NCBI GenBank assembly: GCA_903820745.1
Contig: CAIJIT010000183.1
Location: forward strand, 1-45,909
DNA: 45,909 nt
Origin: an uncultured Burkholderiales bacterium
GTDB taxonomy: Bacteria > Pseudomonadota > Gammaproteobacteria > Burkholderiales > Burkholderiaceae_C
Reading direction: 5' to 3'
Part shown: positions 1 through 8,942 of the stretch, in pieces
How the letters are laid out: each line of letters begins with the position of its first letter
How positions within the stretch are numbered: the first letter of the stretch is position 1
Translations under genes and position numbers: made by a program
Notes under the pieces: generated by a model
Database searches by the model: none
What the model saw: the letters and a program-made list of their open reading frames with translations, nothing else
What the model was told of the DNA's origin: nothing

Positions 1-1
1 C

Positions 2-532
2 ACACCCTCCGACACCATGTACGACAGCCCGATGGTCCCGGACTTGGGCTTTGTCGTCTCCACGCGCGGCGCGCAGAGCCGGCTGGAGCCGGATCATCCC
101 GCGGTGGTGGCGCCAGGCAAGCGCCCGCGCCTGACGCCCACACCGGCGATGGCGCTCGACGGCGGCAAGTTGCGTATGGCCTGGGGTACCCCCGGTGGGG
201 ACGTGCAGTGCCAGGCGATGCTCCAGGTGTTTCTCAACATCGCCGTCTTCGGCATGGCGGTGCAACCGGCCATCGAGGCGCCGCGCATCGGGACCTTCAA
301 CTTCCCGGGCTCGTTTGCACCACATCCGTATCACCCGGGCCGACTGTACATGGAGGATCGCATTGCAAAGAGTACGCGCGAAGCGCTTGCGGCCATGGGC
401 CACAACGTCCAGACCTGGTCGTCGATTTCGTGGAGCGCAGGCGCCGTCTGCGCGATCTGGCGCGACCCTGCTACGGGCCAATTGCATGCCGGCGCGGATC
501 CCAGGCGTTCGGCCTATGCAATGGCCTGGTAG
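2..532 (+). CDS. Gamma-glutamyltransferase family protein, C-terminal part (5' end outside window)
   Basis: The reading frame is already open at base 2 and runs to a TAG at 532, giving the last 176 residues of a gamma-glutamyltranspeptidase (Ntn hydrolase). The visible part begins TPSDTMYDSPM, a stretch typical of the small subunit, followed by TPAMAL and a GGDVQCQAMLQVFLNI segment conserved in bacterial GGT-family proteins. The nucleophilic Thr that marks autocleavage lies upstream of the window, so activity cannot be judged. Family members transfer or hydrolyse gamma-glutamyl groups in the periplasm; some are cephalosporin acylase-like. It converges on the LysR gene with a 9-base gap. The family call is fairly sure, the substrate unknown. 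Confidence 0.85.
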   Translation, partial: TPSDTMYDSPMVPDLGFVVSTRGAQSRLEPDHPAVVAPGKRPRLTPTPAMALDGGKLRMAWGTPGGDVQCQAMLQVFLNIAVFGMAVQPAIEAPRIGTFNFPGSFAPHPYHPGRLYMEDRIAKSTREALAAMGHNVQTWSSISWSAGAVCAIWRDPATGQLHAGADPRRSAYAMAW

Positions 533-541
533 CCGCGCGGC

Positions 542-1531
542 TCAGACAGCCTTTTCGCTGACACGAAGATGGCCCTTGGCCCAAGGCGTGATGGCCAGGA
601 GCTCGGTCACCACGGTATCGCGCAACTGCTGGGCACAAATATTGAGCACCAGGCGCGCCAAAGCATCGCTTTCACCCTTGCGCGTCAGCACGTAGATCTC
701 GCGCGACTGCAAGGGCGCAGGCGCAGGCAGGATGGCCAGGCGCGGCAGCATGTCCGCGCATTGCAGCAGGCACAGCGGCGTTGTGACGGCCCAGCCCAGG
801 CCGCTGGCCACCAGCGAAAACAGCACCCGGCTGGTATCCACCTCGAACTTGAGCGGCAGGTTCAGGCCCACCCGCTGGAACAAGGCCTCGATGGTTTTTC
901 CTGACGAAGACTGAGCGGAGTAGCGGACGACCGGCCTGCCGCAGTACTGCAACTCCTCCCAGGTCCAGCGCTGCCTTTGCACCGCCATTTCCAAAGGCAG
1001 CACCAGCACATGCGGCTCTTCGAACAGGAAGTAGCGATTCAGTCCGTCGATCTCGTGGTACGGATTGCTGGAGATGACCAGATCCACATCCTGCTGCAGG
1101 AGTTCGGCCACGATGACGTCGGAGGTGCCGGTCAGGATGGAGATGTGGGTCGAGCGGGCGGCAAGGCTTTGCACCAGCGCAGGCGCAATATTGGGCGAGA
1201 GCGACTCCACCACAGCTGCGCGAATGGCGGGTTTTAGGCTGTTGTCCTGGCGCGCGCGCAGCAAGGTGTCGGAGATCTCCGCGGCATGCCTCTCGAGCTG
1301 GGCCTTGAGCGCCAGCGCCTCCGGGGTCAGCCCCACAGGTCGCATGCTGCGCACGAACAGGTTGAAACCCAGCATGTCTTCCAGCGCCTGGATGTTCTGC
1401 GAAACGGCCGATTGCGAAAGTCCAAGCACGGCCGCGGCCTTGGTAAAGCTGCGGTGCTGGCAGACCACAAAAAAGGTTTCCATGGCCTTGCTGTAGACCA
1501 CGGAGAAAGTTCCCGGTTGCTGGTTGCTCAT
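542..1531 (-). CDS. LysR-family transcriptional regulator
   Basis: This is a 329-residue LysR-type regulator. The N-terminal winged helix-turn-helix is clear (SFTKAAAVLGLSQSAVSQNI, then QALED) and is followed by an effector-binding domain of normal length. The open frame extends 40 codons upstream, but those codons are not family-like. The ATG at 1531, preceded by AGG about 8 bases upstream, gives the expected length. It is divergent from the aspartase-like gene at 1650 across 118 bases, the standard arrangement for a LysR regulator of the neighbouring operon. I infer that it controls the lyase-MmgE/PrpD pair; the effector is unknown. Confidence 0.9.
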   Translation of the reverse strand: MSNQQPGTFSVVYSKAMETFFVVCQHRSFTKAAAVLGLSQSAVSQNIQALEDMLGFNLFVRSMRPVGLTPEALALKAQLERHAAEISDTLLRARQDNSLKPAIRAAVVESLSPNIAPALVQSLAARSTHISILTGTSDVIVAELLQQDVDLVISSNPYHEIDGLNRYFLFEEPHVLVLPLEMAVQRQRWTWEELQYCGRPVVRYSAQSSSGKTIEALFQRVGLNLPLKFEVDTSRVLFSLVASGLGWAVTTPLCLLQCADMLPRLAILPAPAPLQSREIYVLTRKGESDALARLVLNICAQQLRDTVVTELLAITPWAKGHLRVSEKAV

Positions 1532-1649
1532 GCTGGACCTGTCGCGGCACAAATCAACCGCCTTGATGGGCAGCATCGCTCCAGGTGATGCTGGTTTACC
1601 GGGAGGGCCGGCATTTCTATTATCAGTCCATATTTTTTGGGGGATAAGC
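1532..1649. promoter_or_regulatory. Divergent intergenic region, likely LysR-controlled promoters
   Basis: These 118 bases separate the lysR start from the aspartase-like gene. The right half is clearly AT-richer than the surroundings. It contains TAT (1618-1620) and ATA (1630-1632) separated by nine bases, loosely compatible with the T-N11-A pattern of LysR sites, followed by a T6 run and a good GGGGGA ribosome binding site just before the ATG at 1650. I see no convincing -35/-10 pair. The regulatory role is inferred mainly from gene orientation. Confidence 0.35.
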
Positions 1650-3044
1650 ATGAGCAGGCTGGATCGCGACTCGCTCGGCGAGATGGAATTGCCGGATGAC
1701 CTTCCCTATGGCATCCAGACTGCCCGGGCCGTTACCAACTTTTCCATCTCCGGCCAGACGGTTGGTGAGATTCCCGGGTTCATTGCCGCCATTGTGGAAA
1801 TCAAGAAGGCGGCGGCCATCGCGAACGGCCGCATCAATGGACTGCCTCAGGGAATGGTCAAGGCGATCGTGCGGGCGGCCGATGCGACGCTGGGCAACTA
1901 CAGCGCCAAGGAATTTCCGGTGGATGTCTACCATGGCGGCGGCGGCACCGCCGCCAACATGAATGTCAACGAGGTGCTAGCGCGGCGAGCGAGTGGCGAG
2001 GGCCTGGATGTGCATCCGAATACGCACGTCAATATGGGGCAATCGACCAACGACGTGGTGCCGGCGGCCATGAAGATCACCGTCTATCGGCTGCTCCTGG
2101 GTCTAGAAGCCGCAACGCGCGATCTGACCCGAGCGCTGGCGCGCAAGGAAAGGGAGTTCGCCTCCATCGTCAAACTGGCCCGCACTTGCCTGCAGGACGC
2201 GCTGCCCGTCACGCTGGGCCAGCAATTCAGCGGCTATCGCGCAGCCGTGGAGCGGCAGGCCGACGAACTTGCACGCGTTCGCAACGCGTGCCTGCATCTG
2301 CCACTGGGCGCGACGGCAGTGGGCACGGAATTTGGCGCCTTTCCCGGCTACAAATCCGCGGTCTACGAGGAGCTTGTGCGCGTCACCGGCATCGCCTTCG
2401 TGCCCGAAGAGAATTTTTTCGATGGCCTGCAGAACGCGGACATCTGGATGGCCGTGTCAGCCGTGCTGAAGGCGTTGGCCATGACGCTGTCGAAGATTGC
2501 CGCTGACCTGCGGCTGATGTCTTCCGGACCCCGTGGCGGACTGTCCGAAGTGGAGTTGCCGGCGGTGCAGCCGGGTTCGTCCATCATGCCTGGCAAGGTC
2601 AATCCAGTGATCCCGGAGATGGTCATGCAGGTCCATTTCCGGGTTCTGGGCAATGACCTGTCCATCAGCCGCGCGTGCGAGGGCGAACTGGACCTGAACG
2701 TCTGGGAGTCACTGATCCTGCATTGCGTTGCCGAGTCAGCGGTGCTTCTGCGCGAGGTCATGCCGCTATTTGGCGCGCTGTGCATTGATGGCATCAAGGC
2801 CCACGAAGCGCGCTGCCGCTTCGATGCGCGCATGTCCCTCGCGCTATCGACCACGGTGGCCACCCTGTTCGACTATGAAATGGCATCGGGTATCGCCAAG
2901 GAGGCTGCCCGCGATGAGTGTTCGATAGAAGAGGTGGTCGTGCGGCGCGGGCTGCTGTCCCCGAACGAGGCGGCACGGCTGCTGGACCCGTTCGTGCTGA
3001 CGCAGCCGGCTCTTTTCGGCGCCCTGTTTTCAGGCAAGCGCTGA
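1650..3044 (+). CDS. Aspartate ammonia-lyase / fumarase superfamily lyase
   Basis: This 464-residue protein belongs to the fumarase/aspartase superfamily, whose tetramers form the active site from three subunits. Visible motifs include LPYGIQTARAVTNF near the N-terminus, QSTNDVVP around residue 130, and the superfamily signature GSSIMPGKVNP at 309-319. The overall pattern (YGIQT, FPVDVYHGGGGT, GLLSPNEAARLLDP) resembles aspartase more than fumarase C. Aspartase reversibly splits aspartate into fumarate and ammonia, but relatives act on other amino or carboxy substrates. The ATG at 1650 has a GGGGGA ribosome binding site; an upstream in-frame extension to 1524 overlaps lysR and is unlikely. Its stop overlaps the start of the next gene (TGATG), so the two are translationally coupled. 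Confidence 0.85.
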   Translation: MSRLDRDSLGEMELPDDLPYGIQTARAVTNFSISGQTVGEIPGFIAAIVEIKKAAAIANGRINGLPQGMVKAIVRAADATLGNYSAKEFPVDVYHGGGGTAANMNVNEVLARRASGEGLDVHPNTHVNMGQSTNDVVPAAMKITVYRLLLGLEAATRDLTRALARKEREFASIVKLARTCLQDALPVTLGQQFSGYRAAVERQADELARVRNACLHLPLGATAVGTEFGAFPGYKSAVYEELVRVTGIAFVPEENFFDGLQNADIWMAVSAVLKALAMTLSKIAADLRLMSSGPRGGLSEVELPAVQPGSSIMPGKVNPVIPEMVMQVHFRVLGNDLSISRACEGELDLNVWESLILHCVAESAVLLREVMPLFGALCIDGIKAHEARCRFDARMSLALSTTVATLFDYEMASGIAKEAARDECSIEEVVVRRGLLSPNEAARLLDPFVLTQPALFGALFSGKR

Positions 3045-4393
3045 TGGCGGCCGACCGCATCGCTGCCATGGCGCAGTGGGTGGCTGATTTCGAGCTGGCA
3101 GGCTGCGACATGCGGGCGGTGGCGGTGGCTCGGGACTGCATCACTGACGGCCTGGGCGTGGCCTTGGCCGGAACGCGGACGGACATCTGGCACGCATGCG
3201 CCAGGCTGACCGCGGCCGATGAGGGCCTTTGTTCGGTATGGAGCAAGCCGCGGCGCGTGCAGGCGCAGGCCGCGGCGTTTCTCAACGGCGCCGCCCTCCA
3301 TGCCCTGGACTTTGATGACACCTGCTATGCGGGGATCGTGCACGGCACGGCCGCGGTGCTGCCCGCCGCATGGGCGGCCTGCGAATCGCGCGGCGGTGAT
3401 GGCGCAAGCCTGCTGGCGGCTTTCATCTGCGGCGTAGAGATCGAATATGCGTTGGGTCTGGCGCTCACCGATGCGGTGTATCACCGCGGTTACTGGAGCA
3501 CGGCAACCTTGGGCATCGTCGGCGCTGCGGCTGGCGCGGCAAAGGCGCTGGGACTTTCGCCGGCGCAGATTGGCAATGCCCTGTCGCTCGCACTGGCCAT
3601 GCCGATGGGCCTTCGGTCGGTGCACGGCGCCAACGCGAAGCCCTACTTGGTCGGCATGGTGGCCCGCCTGGGTCTCGAGGCGGCGCTTGCCGCGCGCGAG
3701 GGCATTGCGTGTCCGCCGGGCGCCCTCTCCCATCGCTTCGGCTTCCAGAATGTGGTGGGCACCGGCGCATTCGATGACGACGTGATCGTGCAACTCGGAA
3801 AACGCTATTCCCTCGTGGATCCCGGCGTTGCATTCAAGCTCTATCCACTGTGTTCGGCCACGCAGGCCGCGATCGAGGCGACCCTGGGCCTGCGCGAGCG
3901 GCACGGCATTGATCCTTCAAAGGTCGCCCACATCGAGTGCATCTCTACGCGCCTGGGCTTTGATTCGCTGCCGTACCTCGCGCCCCGGACGGCGTCGGAG
4001 GCGCAATTCAGCATGTCCTTTGCGATCAGCTGTGCGCTGCTGCGCGGCCGTGTCGGCGTGGCGGACCTGGACTCGGGCCTGCGCGATCCTGCCATGCTTG
4101 GGTTGATGCCTCGGCTGCAGTTCTCCACTGGCTTTCAGGACCAACCCGCAGCCGGCCCGGAGTCGGCTTGCGTGACGCTGATCATGGTCGACGGCGCGCG
4201 CCATCAATGCACCATCATGCATGCCCAGGGAATGCCGCAGCAGCCCCTGGCGCCCGGGCGGTTGGCTGCCAAGTTTCGGGATTGCACAAGGGACACCCTG
4301 ACCCCGGAGCAGGCCGCCAACTTTCTGGACCGCTTGTCGGGGCTGGAGCGATGTTCCGACCTGCGCAACCTGCTGCCGACCGGGTATCTTTGA
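3044..4393 (+). CDS. MmgE/PrpD family protein
   Basis: This 449-residue protein matches the MmgE/PrpD fold: an N-terminal helical region with DCITDGLGVALAG near residue 35, the AAAFLNGAALHALDFDD segment around 80-95, and YHRGYWSTATLGIVGAAAGAAKALGLS around 150-175, all typical. Family members include 2-methylcitrate dehydratase, cis-aconitate decarboxylase and epimerases, so the exact reaction is open. The ATG overlaps the stop of the aspartase-like gene by one base, so the two proteins are probably made together and may act on the same C4-C6 di- or tricarboxylate. An in-frame extension to 2918 lies wholly inside the upstream gene and was rejected. Confidence 0.8.
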   Translation: MAADRIAAMAQWVADFELAGCDMRAVAVARDCITDGLGVALAGTRTDIWHACARLTAADEGLCSVWSKPRRVQAQAAAFLNGAALHALDFDDTCYAGIVHGTAAVLPAAWAACESRGGDGASLLAAFICGVEIEYALGLALTDAVYHRGYWSTATLGIVGAAAGAAKALGLSPAQIGNALSLALAMPMGLRSVHGANAKPYLVGMVARLGLEAALAAREGIACPPGALSHRFGFQNVVGTGAFDDDVIVQLGKRYSLVDPGVAFKLYPLCSATQAAIEATLGLRERHGIDPSKVAHIECISTRLGFDSLPYLAPRTASEAQFSMSFAISCALLRGRVGVADLDSGLRDPAMLGLMPRLQFSTGFQDQPAAGPESACVTLIMVDGARHQCTIMHAQGMPQQPLAPGRLAAKFRDCTRDTLTPEQAANFLDRLSGLERCSDLRNLLPTGYL

Positions 4394-4484
4394 CCCCTTT
4401 TGTGAAGTCGCGACTTTCCCTGCGAAGATCGACGTCAGGGCAAAACCTAGCGGCTCACCAGCGACCAGATACCAACACCCAGGG

Positions 4485-4511
4485 TTTTCTGCGTACATTG
4501 AACGCAGAAAA
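4485..4511. repeat. Perfect 10-bp inverted repeat in the amidase leader
   Basis: TTTTCTGCGT (4485-4494) and ACGCAGAAAA (4502-4511) form perfect arms around a 7-base loop, ending 29 bases before the amidase ATG. No T-run follows the stem on either strand, so it does not look like an intrinsic terminator. It could be an operator for a dimeric regulator or an mRNA leader hairpin. The rest of the 147-base gap between the MmgE/PrpD gene and the amidase shows nothing else recognisable. Confidence 0.6.
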
Positions 4512-4540
4512 GGCCCCGATCAATCTAAACAGGCAAACCC

Positions 4541-6148
4541 ATGGATCGACGTGATTTTATGGAACTGATGCTCTTGACTGGAGGCTCGGCAATGACGGCA
4601 GGCGCAACAACAGCAAGGTTTGATGTCAGTGAAAAGACGGTCGCCGAGTTGCAGGCGGCCATGCAGTCAGGCAAGACCACCGCGCAACAACTGGTGCGTT
4701 TGTACCTGGAGCGAATTGCCGCCATTGACAAAGCCGGGCCGCGGCTGAACTCCGTGATTGAACTCAACCCCGATGCGATGAGCATTGCGGCTGCGCTGGA
4801 TACCGAGCGCAAGACCAAGGGCCCACGGGGTCCGCTACACGGCATTCCCGTACTGCTCAAAGACAACATTGCAACGGCAGACAAGATGCAGACCACGGCA
4901 GGGTCGCTGGCGCTGGTGGGCGTCAAACCACCGCGAGATGCATTTCTGGTGGACCGTCTGCGCCAGGCGGGTGCGGTGATTCTGGGTAAGACCAACCTCT
5001 CGGAATGGGCCAACATGCGCTCCACGCGCTCCACCAGCGGCTGGAGCGCACGCGGCGGTCTCACGCTCAACCCCTACGCCCTGGACCGCAACACCAGCGG
5101 TTCGAGCTCCGGCTCGGGCTCCAGCATGGCAGCCAGCCTGGCGGCAGTGGCGGTTGGCACCGAAACCGATGGCTCCATCACCTCACCGGCAGCAGTGGCC
5201 AGTTTGGTTGGCATCAAACCGACCGTGGGATTGGTCAGCCGATCCGGCATCGTGCCGATCGCCCATTCGCAAGACACCGCCGGCCCCATGGCACGCAGCG
5301 TGGCCGATGCGGCCGTATTGCTCACGGCCATGGCGGGCAGCGACGCACACGATCCCGCTAGCGACATGGCCGACCTGAACAAGACGGACTACACCCGGTT
5401 TCTGGACCGAAACGGATTGAAGGGTAAGCGCATTGGCGTGGTGCGCGGTCAGCTGACATCCTCCAGCGATCTGGTGGCTGCGCTGATCGAATCGCAATTG
5501 CTTGTGCTGCAGGCGCAAGGCGCCATATTGGTCGATGTGCCAGAGGTGCCCAACACGTACAAGTACGCCGACAGCGAACTCACCGTTCTTTTGTACGAAC
5601 TCAAAGCCGACATCTCCGCCTATCTGGCCGACTACGGCCCTGCCGCAGCTGTCAAATCCCTGGCCGATGTGATCGCCTTTAACGAGCAGCACCGCGTGCA
5701 GGAGATGCCGTTTTTTGGACAAGAACACTTCACAAGTGCACAGGCCAAGGGCGGACTTGAGCAAAAGGAATACCGGGATGCACTCGCCAACAACCAGCGT
5801 TACTCTCGCGAAGAAGGCATCGACCAGGTTCTGAAGGAACACCAGCTCGACGCGCTGGTCGCACCCACCTGCGGGCCGGCTTGGTTGACGGACTTGATCA
5901 ACGGCGACGCGTCGGGCGGCAGCTTCACATCCCCGGCCGCCGTGGCGGGCTACCCGCACATCACGGTTCCGTGCGGATTTGTGCATGGCCTGCCCTGTGG
6001 AATGTCGTTTGTGGCTGGCGCCTGGACCGAGGGCAAGTTGATTGCAATGGCCTATGCCTATGAGCAGGCCAGCAAGAAGCGCCAGCCGCCGACCTATGCC
6101 AAGTCAGTCAACCTGAATGCGCTGCAAAGTCAACGCGGCAAGATCTAA
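4541..6148 (+). CDS. Amidase signature family enzyme with twin-arginine-like N-terminus
   Basis: This 535-residue amidase-signature hydrolase carries the Ser-cisSer-Lys triad. Lys107 lies in LLKDN, the cis-Ser is Ser188 in the GSSSGSGSS loop, and nucleophile Ser212 is in TDGSITSP; the 24-residue Ser-Ser spacing is as expected. Such enzymes hydrolyse amides or aryl-acyl-amides; the substrate is not visible. The N-terminus MDRRDF followed by a hydrophobic stretch to about residue 24 resembles a Tat signal, suggesting export, although the hydrophobic part is short. The ATG at 4541 has only a weak CAGG upstream. It lies alone between an intergenic inverted repeat and a gene remnant. Confidence 0.87.
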   Translation: MDRRDFMELMLLTGGSAMTAGATTARFDVSEKTVAELQAAMQSGKTTAQQLVRLYLERIAAIDKAGPRLNSVIELNPDAMSIAAALDTERKTKGPRGPLHGIPVLLKDNIATADKMQTTAGSLALVGVKPPRDAFLVDRLRQAGAVILGKTNLSEWANMRSTRSTSGWSARGGLTLNPYALDRNTSGSSSGSGSSMAASLAAVAVGTETDGSITSPAAVASLVGIKPTVGLVSRSGIVPIAHSQDTAGPMARSVADAAVLLTAMAGSDAHDPASDMADLNKTDYTRFLDRNGLKGKRIGVVRGQLTSSSDLVAALIESQLLVLQAQGAILVDVPEVPNTYKYADSELTVLLYELKADISAYLADYGPAAAVKSLADVIAFNEQHRVQEMPFFGQEHFTSAQAKGGLEQKEYRDALANNQRYSREEGIDQVLKEHQLDALVAPTCGPAWLTDLINGDASGGSFTSPAAVAGYPHITVPCGFVHGLPCGMSFVAGAWTEGKLIAMAYAYEQASKKRQPPTYAKSVNLNALQSQRGKI

Positions 6149-6217
6149 GGATCTGACGGCAGCGTCAGCCATTCCTGCAAAGGCCGGTTTTCTCGAAAAG
6201 GCCAGCAGCTTGCCAAC

Positions 6218-6394
6218 TCAATCCAGGCAGCGCACCGTGTCGCCGCTGCGGATGATGCCGGCCTTCAAAACCTCGGCGTACACCCCCGCGCAAGGCAGGG
6301 TTCCAAAGTCCCCGAGGTCGCACATATTGTGCTCAGCGATGGTTCGCAAGATGCGTGGGTCGCGCGGCAAATCGGGATCAAGTCTAAATTCTGT
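6218..6394 (-). pseudogene. Remnant of a MOSC-domain protein (C-terminal end only)
   Basis: Reading the minus strand, 58 codons are open between two in-frame stops, with no usable start at the upstream end. The translation contains RDPRILRTIAEHN and GVYAEVLKAGIIRSGDTV, which match the C-terminal end of MOSC domains (molybdenum-cofactor sulfurase C-terminal-like proteins). The rest of the domain, including its Cys, is missing because the next recognisable sequence upstream is the end of the Liv ATPase gene. I read this as the tail of a gene cut off when the neighbouring block was joined. The remainder of the 305-base gap (6149-6453) holds no other gene. Confidence 0.6.
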
Positions 6395-6453
6395 GCATCA
6401 GCTCGATGATCTTGGGTGAATATCGGTGAGCATCCTGGCTCATGGGGTCAGTA

Positions 6454-8007
6454 TCAATCGGCGCCACCGATATATAGCTGCTTCAGCGACGGGTTGCGCC
6501 ACACGTCATCGGCAGTACCGGACAAGGCAATGCGCCCATGCTCCATCACATGGACTTGATCGGCCAGTTCGAGCGCGCGTTCGACATCCTGTTCGACGAT
6601 CAGCATCGTCAGGCCTGCGGCGCGCAGTTCGGCCAGGGCGAGATACAAGCGATCCATCATCACTGGCGCCAGGCCAAGGCTGATTTCGTCGAACAGCACC
6701 AGCCGGGGTCGCGACATCAAGGCCCGCCCGATCGCCAGCATTTGCTGCTGCCCGCCCGACATCAAGGTGCCGCCGCTGGCACGACGCTGCTTCAGATCGG
6801 GGAACAGCGAATAGACATGCGACAGGCGATCAGCGCGCTCTGCGGCGCTGACGCCGCGCGCGGCGATCAGCAGATTCTCTTCAACGCTCAAGGTCGCAAA
6901 AATCCGCCGCCCCTCCATGCATTGCGCCAGCCCCAATCGTGCGATCTGATGCGCCGGCGATTGGCTGTGATCGATGCCATCGATGCGAAGCATGCCCGCA
7001 GTCGGCTGAATCGCGCCGCCGATGACCTTGGCCAAGGTGGTCTTGCCGGCCCCGTTGCTGCCCAGAATCGCCACCACCTCGCCGGCGCGCATCCTCAGAT
7101 TGACGCCCTTGAGCACAATCGCCTGGCCATAGCCGGCATGGATGTCGCACAACTCCAGCACGGGCGGCGCCGGCTCGCTCGCCCGACTTGGTTTTGCCAG
7201 CAGCGCGGCCAGACCGAGGCCCGGACCGCAGTCTTTGCCTGGCAGGGGCAGCTTGCGATCATGCGCCGTGCCCAGATAGACCGCCGCCACTTCATCACTG
7301 GCCAGCACCTCGGACGTCGGTCCCGCCGCGAGGCTGCGACCGAAATTGATGACCAGCAGCCGGTCGCAGCATTCGCGTACGACGCGCAGCACATGTTCGA
7401 CGACGATGATGCCTTCGACCTCGGTGCGGATCGCCTGGATCAACTCGATCAACTCGCCGACCTCGGCATCCACCAACCCGGCGCCGACCTCGTCGAGCAG
7501 CAGGAGCTTGGGCGACAAGGCCAAGGCCCGCGCCACCTCGAGTCGCTTGCGGCGCATCAGCGGCAGCTCGCGCGCGCTCAGCTGGGCTGCGTCGGCCAGG
7601 CCAGTGCGTTCGAGGATGCGGTCGCAGGCAGCGTGAGCTTTTGCACTGGGTTCGAAGGCATGGAGTGAATAGCGGGCCGCCAACAGGTTTTCATGCACCG
7701 TCATGTCGAGAAACGGCCGCGGAATCTGCCAGGTGCGGCCGATGCCGCGCCGCGCAAGCTCGGCGGCCGGCCAGGCGCTGACATCCAGTCCATCGAACTC
7801 GATCCGTCCTTCGTCGGCCTTCAGCGCGCCACCGAGCAAGCCGATCAGCGTCGATTTGCCGGCCCCGTTGGGCCCGATGATGCCCAGCACTTCGCCACGC
7901 GCCAGGGTCAATGAGACCTGCTCGATCGCCACCACCCCGGCATAACGCTTGACCAGGCCACAGGCCCGCAACAGCGGCGCGGTCGAAGCCATGGCTCGAT
8001 CGTTCAT
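6454..8007 (-). CDS. Fused LivG-LivF ABC transporter ATPase (two nucleotide-binding domains)
   Basis: One 517-residue polypeptide holds both ATPases of a branched-chain-amino-acid-type (HAAT) importer, which are normally separate LivG and LivF proteins. Domain 1 has Walker A GPNGAGKST (45-53) and Walker B LLLLDEV. Domain 2 has Walker A GSNGAGKTT (about 316-324), the signature MSGGQQQ near 418 and LVLFDEIS. In domain 1 the LSGGQ signature is degenerate (ELPLMRRKRLEVARAL), a variant known among LivG-like ATPases. A linker of roughly 30 residues rich in Pro, Ala and Gly joins the halves. The ATG at 8007 overlaps the LivM stop (ATGA); the frame upstream of it lies inside livM. It is the last gene of unit A. 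Confidence 0.9.
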   Translation of the reverse strand: MNDRAMASTAPLLRACGLVKRYAGVVAIEQVSLTLARGEVLGIIGPNGAGKSTLIGLLGGALKADEGRIEFDGLDVSAWPAAELARRGIGRTWQIPRPFLDMTVHENLLAARYSLHAFEPSAKAHAACDRILERTGLADAAQLSARELPLMRRKRLEVARALALSPKLLLLDEVGAGLVDAEVGELIELIQAIRTEVEGIIVVEHVLRVVRECCDRLLVINFGRSLAAGPTSEVLASDEVAAVYLGTAHDRKLPLPGKDCGPGLGLAALLAKPSRASEPAPPVLELCDIHAGYGQAIVLKGVNLRMRAGEVVAILGSNGAGKTTLAKVIGGAIQPTAGMLRIDGIDHSQSPAHQIARLGLAQCMEGRRIFATLSVEENLLIAARGVSAAERADRLSHVYSLFPDLKQRRASGGTLMSGGQQQMLAIGRALMSRPRLVLFDEISLGLAPVMMDRLYLALAELRAAGLTMLIVEQDVERALELADQVHVMEHGRIALSGTADDVWRNPSLKQLYIGGAD

Positions 8008-8942
8008 TCCTGCCGCCCTCGATCCAGCAGGCGCCGACCCAGCCCGACCAGACCCTGTGGCGCGAAACGGATCACCACGATCAGGATCAAGCCCGTCAGG
8101 GCCAGATGCAAGGCCGGATAGTCCGCCAGCAACTCGCCAATTGCGACGACGAAAATAGCGCCGACGATGGGCCCGGCCCGTAGGCCCTGGCCACCGATGA
8201 TGACGATCGCCAGCACATTGACTGTCCATTGCAGTCCGAACATGCCATAAGGTTCGATCGCGCCGAGTTTGAGCCCCTGCAAGGCCCCGGCCATGCCCAT
8301 CAGGAAACTCGCCACCACAAACACGATCAACTTGATGCGAAAAGTCCGCACACCGATCTGGGCGGCTGCATCCTCGTCATCACGCACCGCGCGCAGGAGA
8401 ATCGAAAAGCGCGAACGCGTCAGCAGCGTCATCAAGGCGGTGGTCAGGCCCAGCAAGGCCAACGCGATCAGGTAGAGCTCGAACAATCCGGGCGGGTCCT
8501 GCACCAGGAAAAGCCCGGTGGCGCCGCCCAAGCCGTTGTAGTTGATCATGAACATCCGCATCGCCTCGGCCAGCGCCAATGTGCCAACCGTGAAATACAG
8601 ACCCCGCATGCGGAACATTGCGCGCGACACCAAGGCCGCCAGCAAGGCCGCACCGAGTCCCGCCAGAGGCATAGCCAGCCCGATCGGCAGGCCGGCGAAG
8701 TTCATCAGGACGGTGAACCCATAAGCGCCGATGCCGAAGAAACAGGCCGTCCCGAGCGAGACCAGCCCGCCGTAGCCGGCCAAGAGATTCCAGGTTTCTG
8801 CCAGCGTGATGAGCAGCAGGATTCGAAAGCCGATCTCGAGCGGGTAGTCAGACAGCACCGGGGCAACAGCGGCCAGCAAGCCAAAGCCCAGCAGCAACAG
8901 CAAGACATGGGCCCGCAGGGATGACAGGGCTGGCGCTGCCAT
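8004..8942 (-). CDS. livM: LivM-like ABC transporter permease
   Basis: This 312-residue, strongly hydrophobic protein is the LivM-type inner-membrane permease of a HAAT importer. It shows the family's early motif AETWNLLAGYGGLVSLG (about 48-64), FRMRGLYFTVGTLALAEAMR around 110-130, and a late VVIIGGQG-like stretch (AIVIIGGQGLRAGPIVGA). About eight to ten membrane segments can be drawn. Its ATG overlaps the stop of the LivH gene, and its own stop overlaps the ATPase start, so the transporter genes are translationally coupled. HAAT systems carry amino acids but also aromatic acids, amides and urea; the gene's place in a catabolic cluster favours an acid substrate (inference). Confidence 0.9.
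   Translation of the reverse strand: MAAPALSSLRAHVLLLLLGFGLLAAVAPVLSDYPLEIGFRILLLITLAETWNLLAGYGGLVSLGTACFFGIGAYGFTVLMNFAGLPIGLAMPLAGLGAALLAALVSRAMFRMRGLYFTVGTLALAEAMRMFMINYNGLGGATGLFLVQDPPGLFELYLIALALLGLTTALMTLLTRSRFSILLRAVRDDEDAAAQIGVRTFRIKLIVFVVASFLMGMAGALQGLKLGAIEPYGMFGLQWTVNVLAIVIIGGQGLRAGPIVGAIFVVAIGELLADYPALHLALTGLILIVVIRFAPQGLVGLGRRLLDRGRQE

Noticed and set aside
6427-6442. TGAGC/GCTCA inverted repeat after the Liv ATPase stop as a terminator
   Set aside because: Only five base pairs and no T-run on the minus strand; too weak to call.
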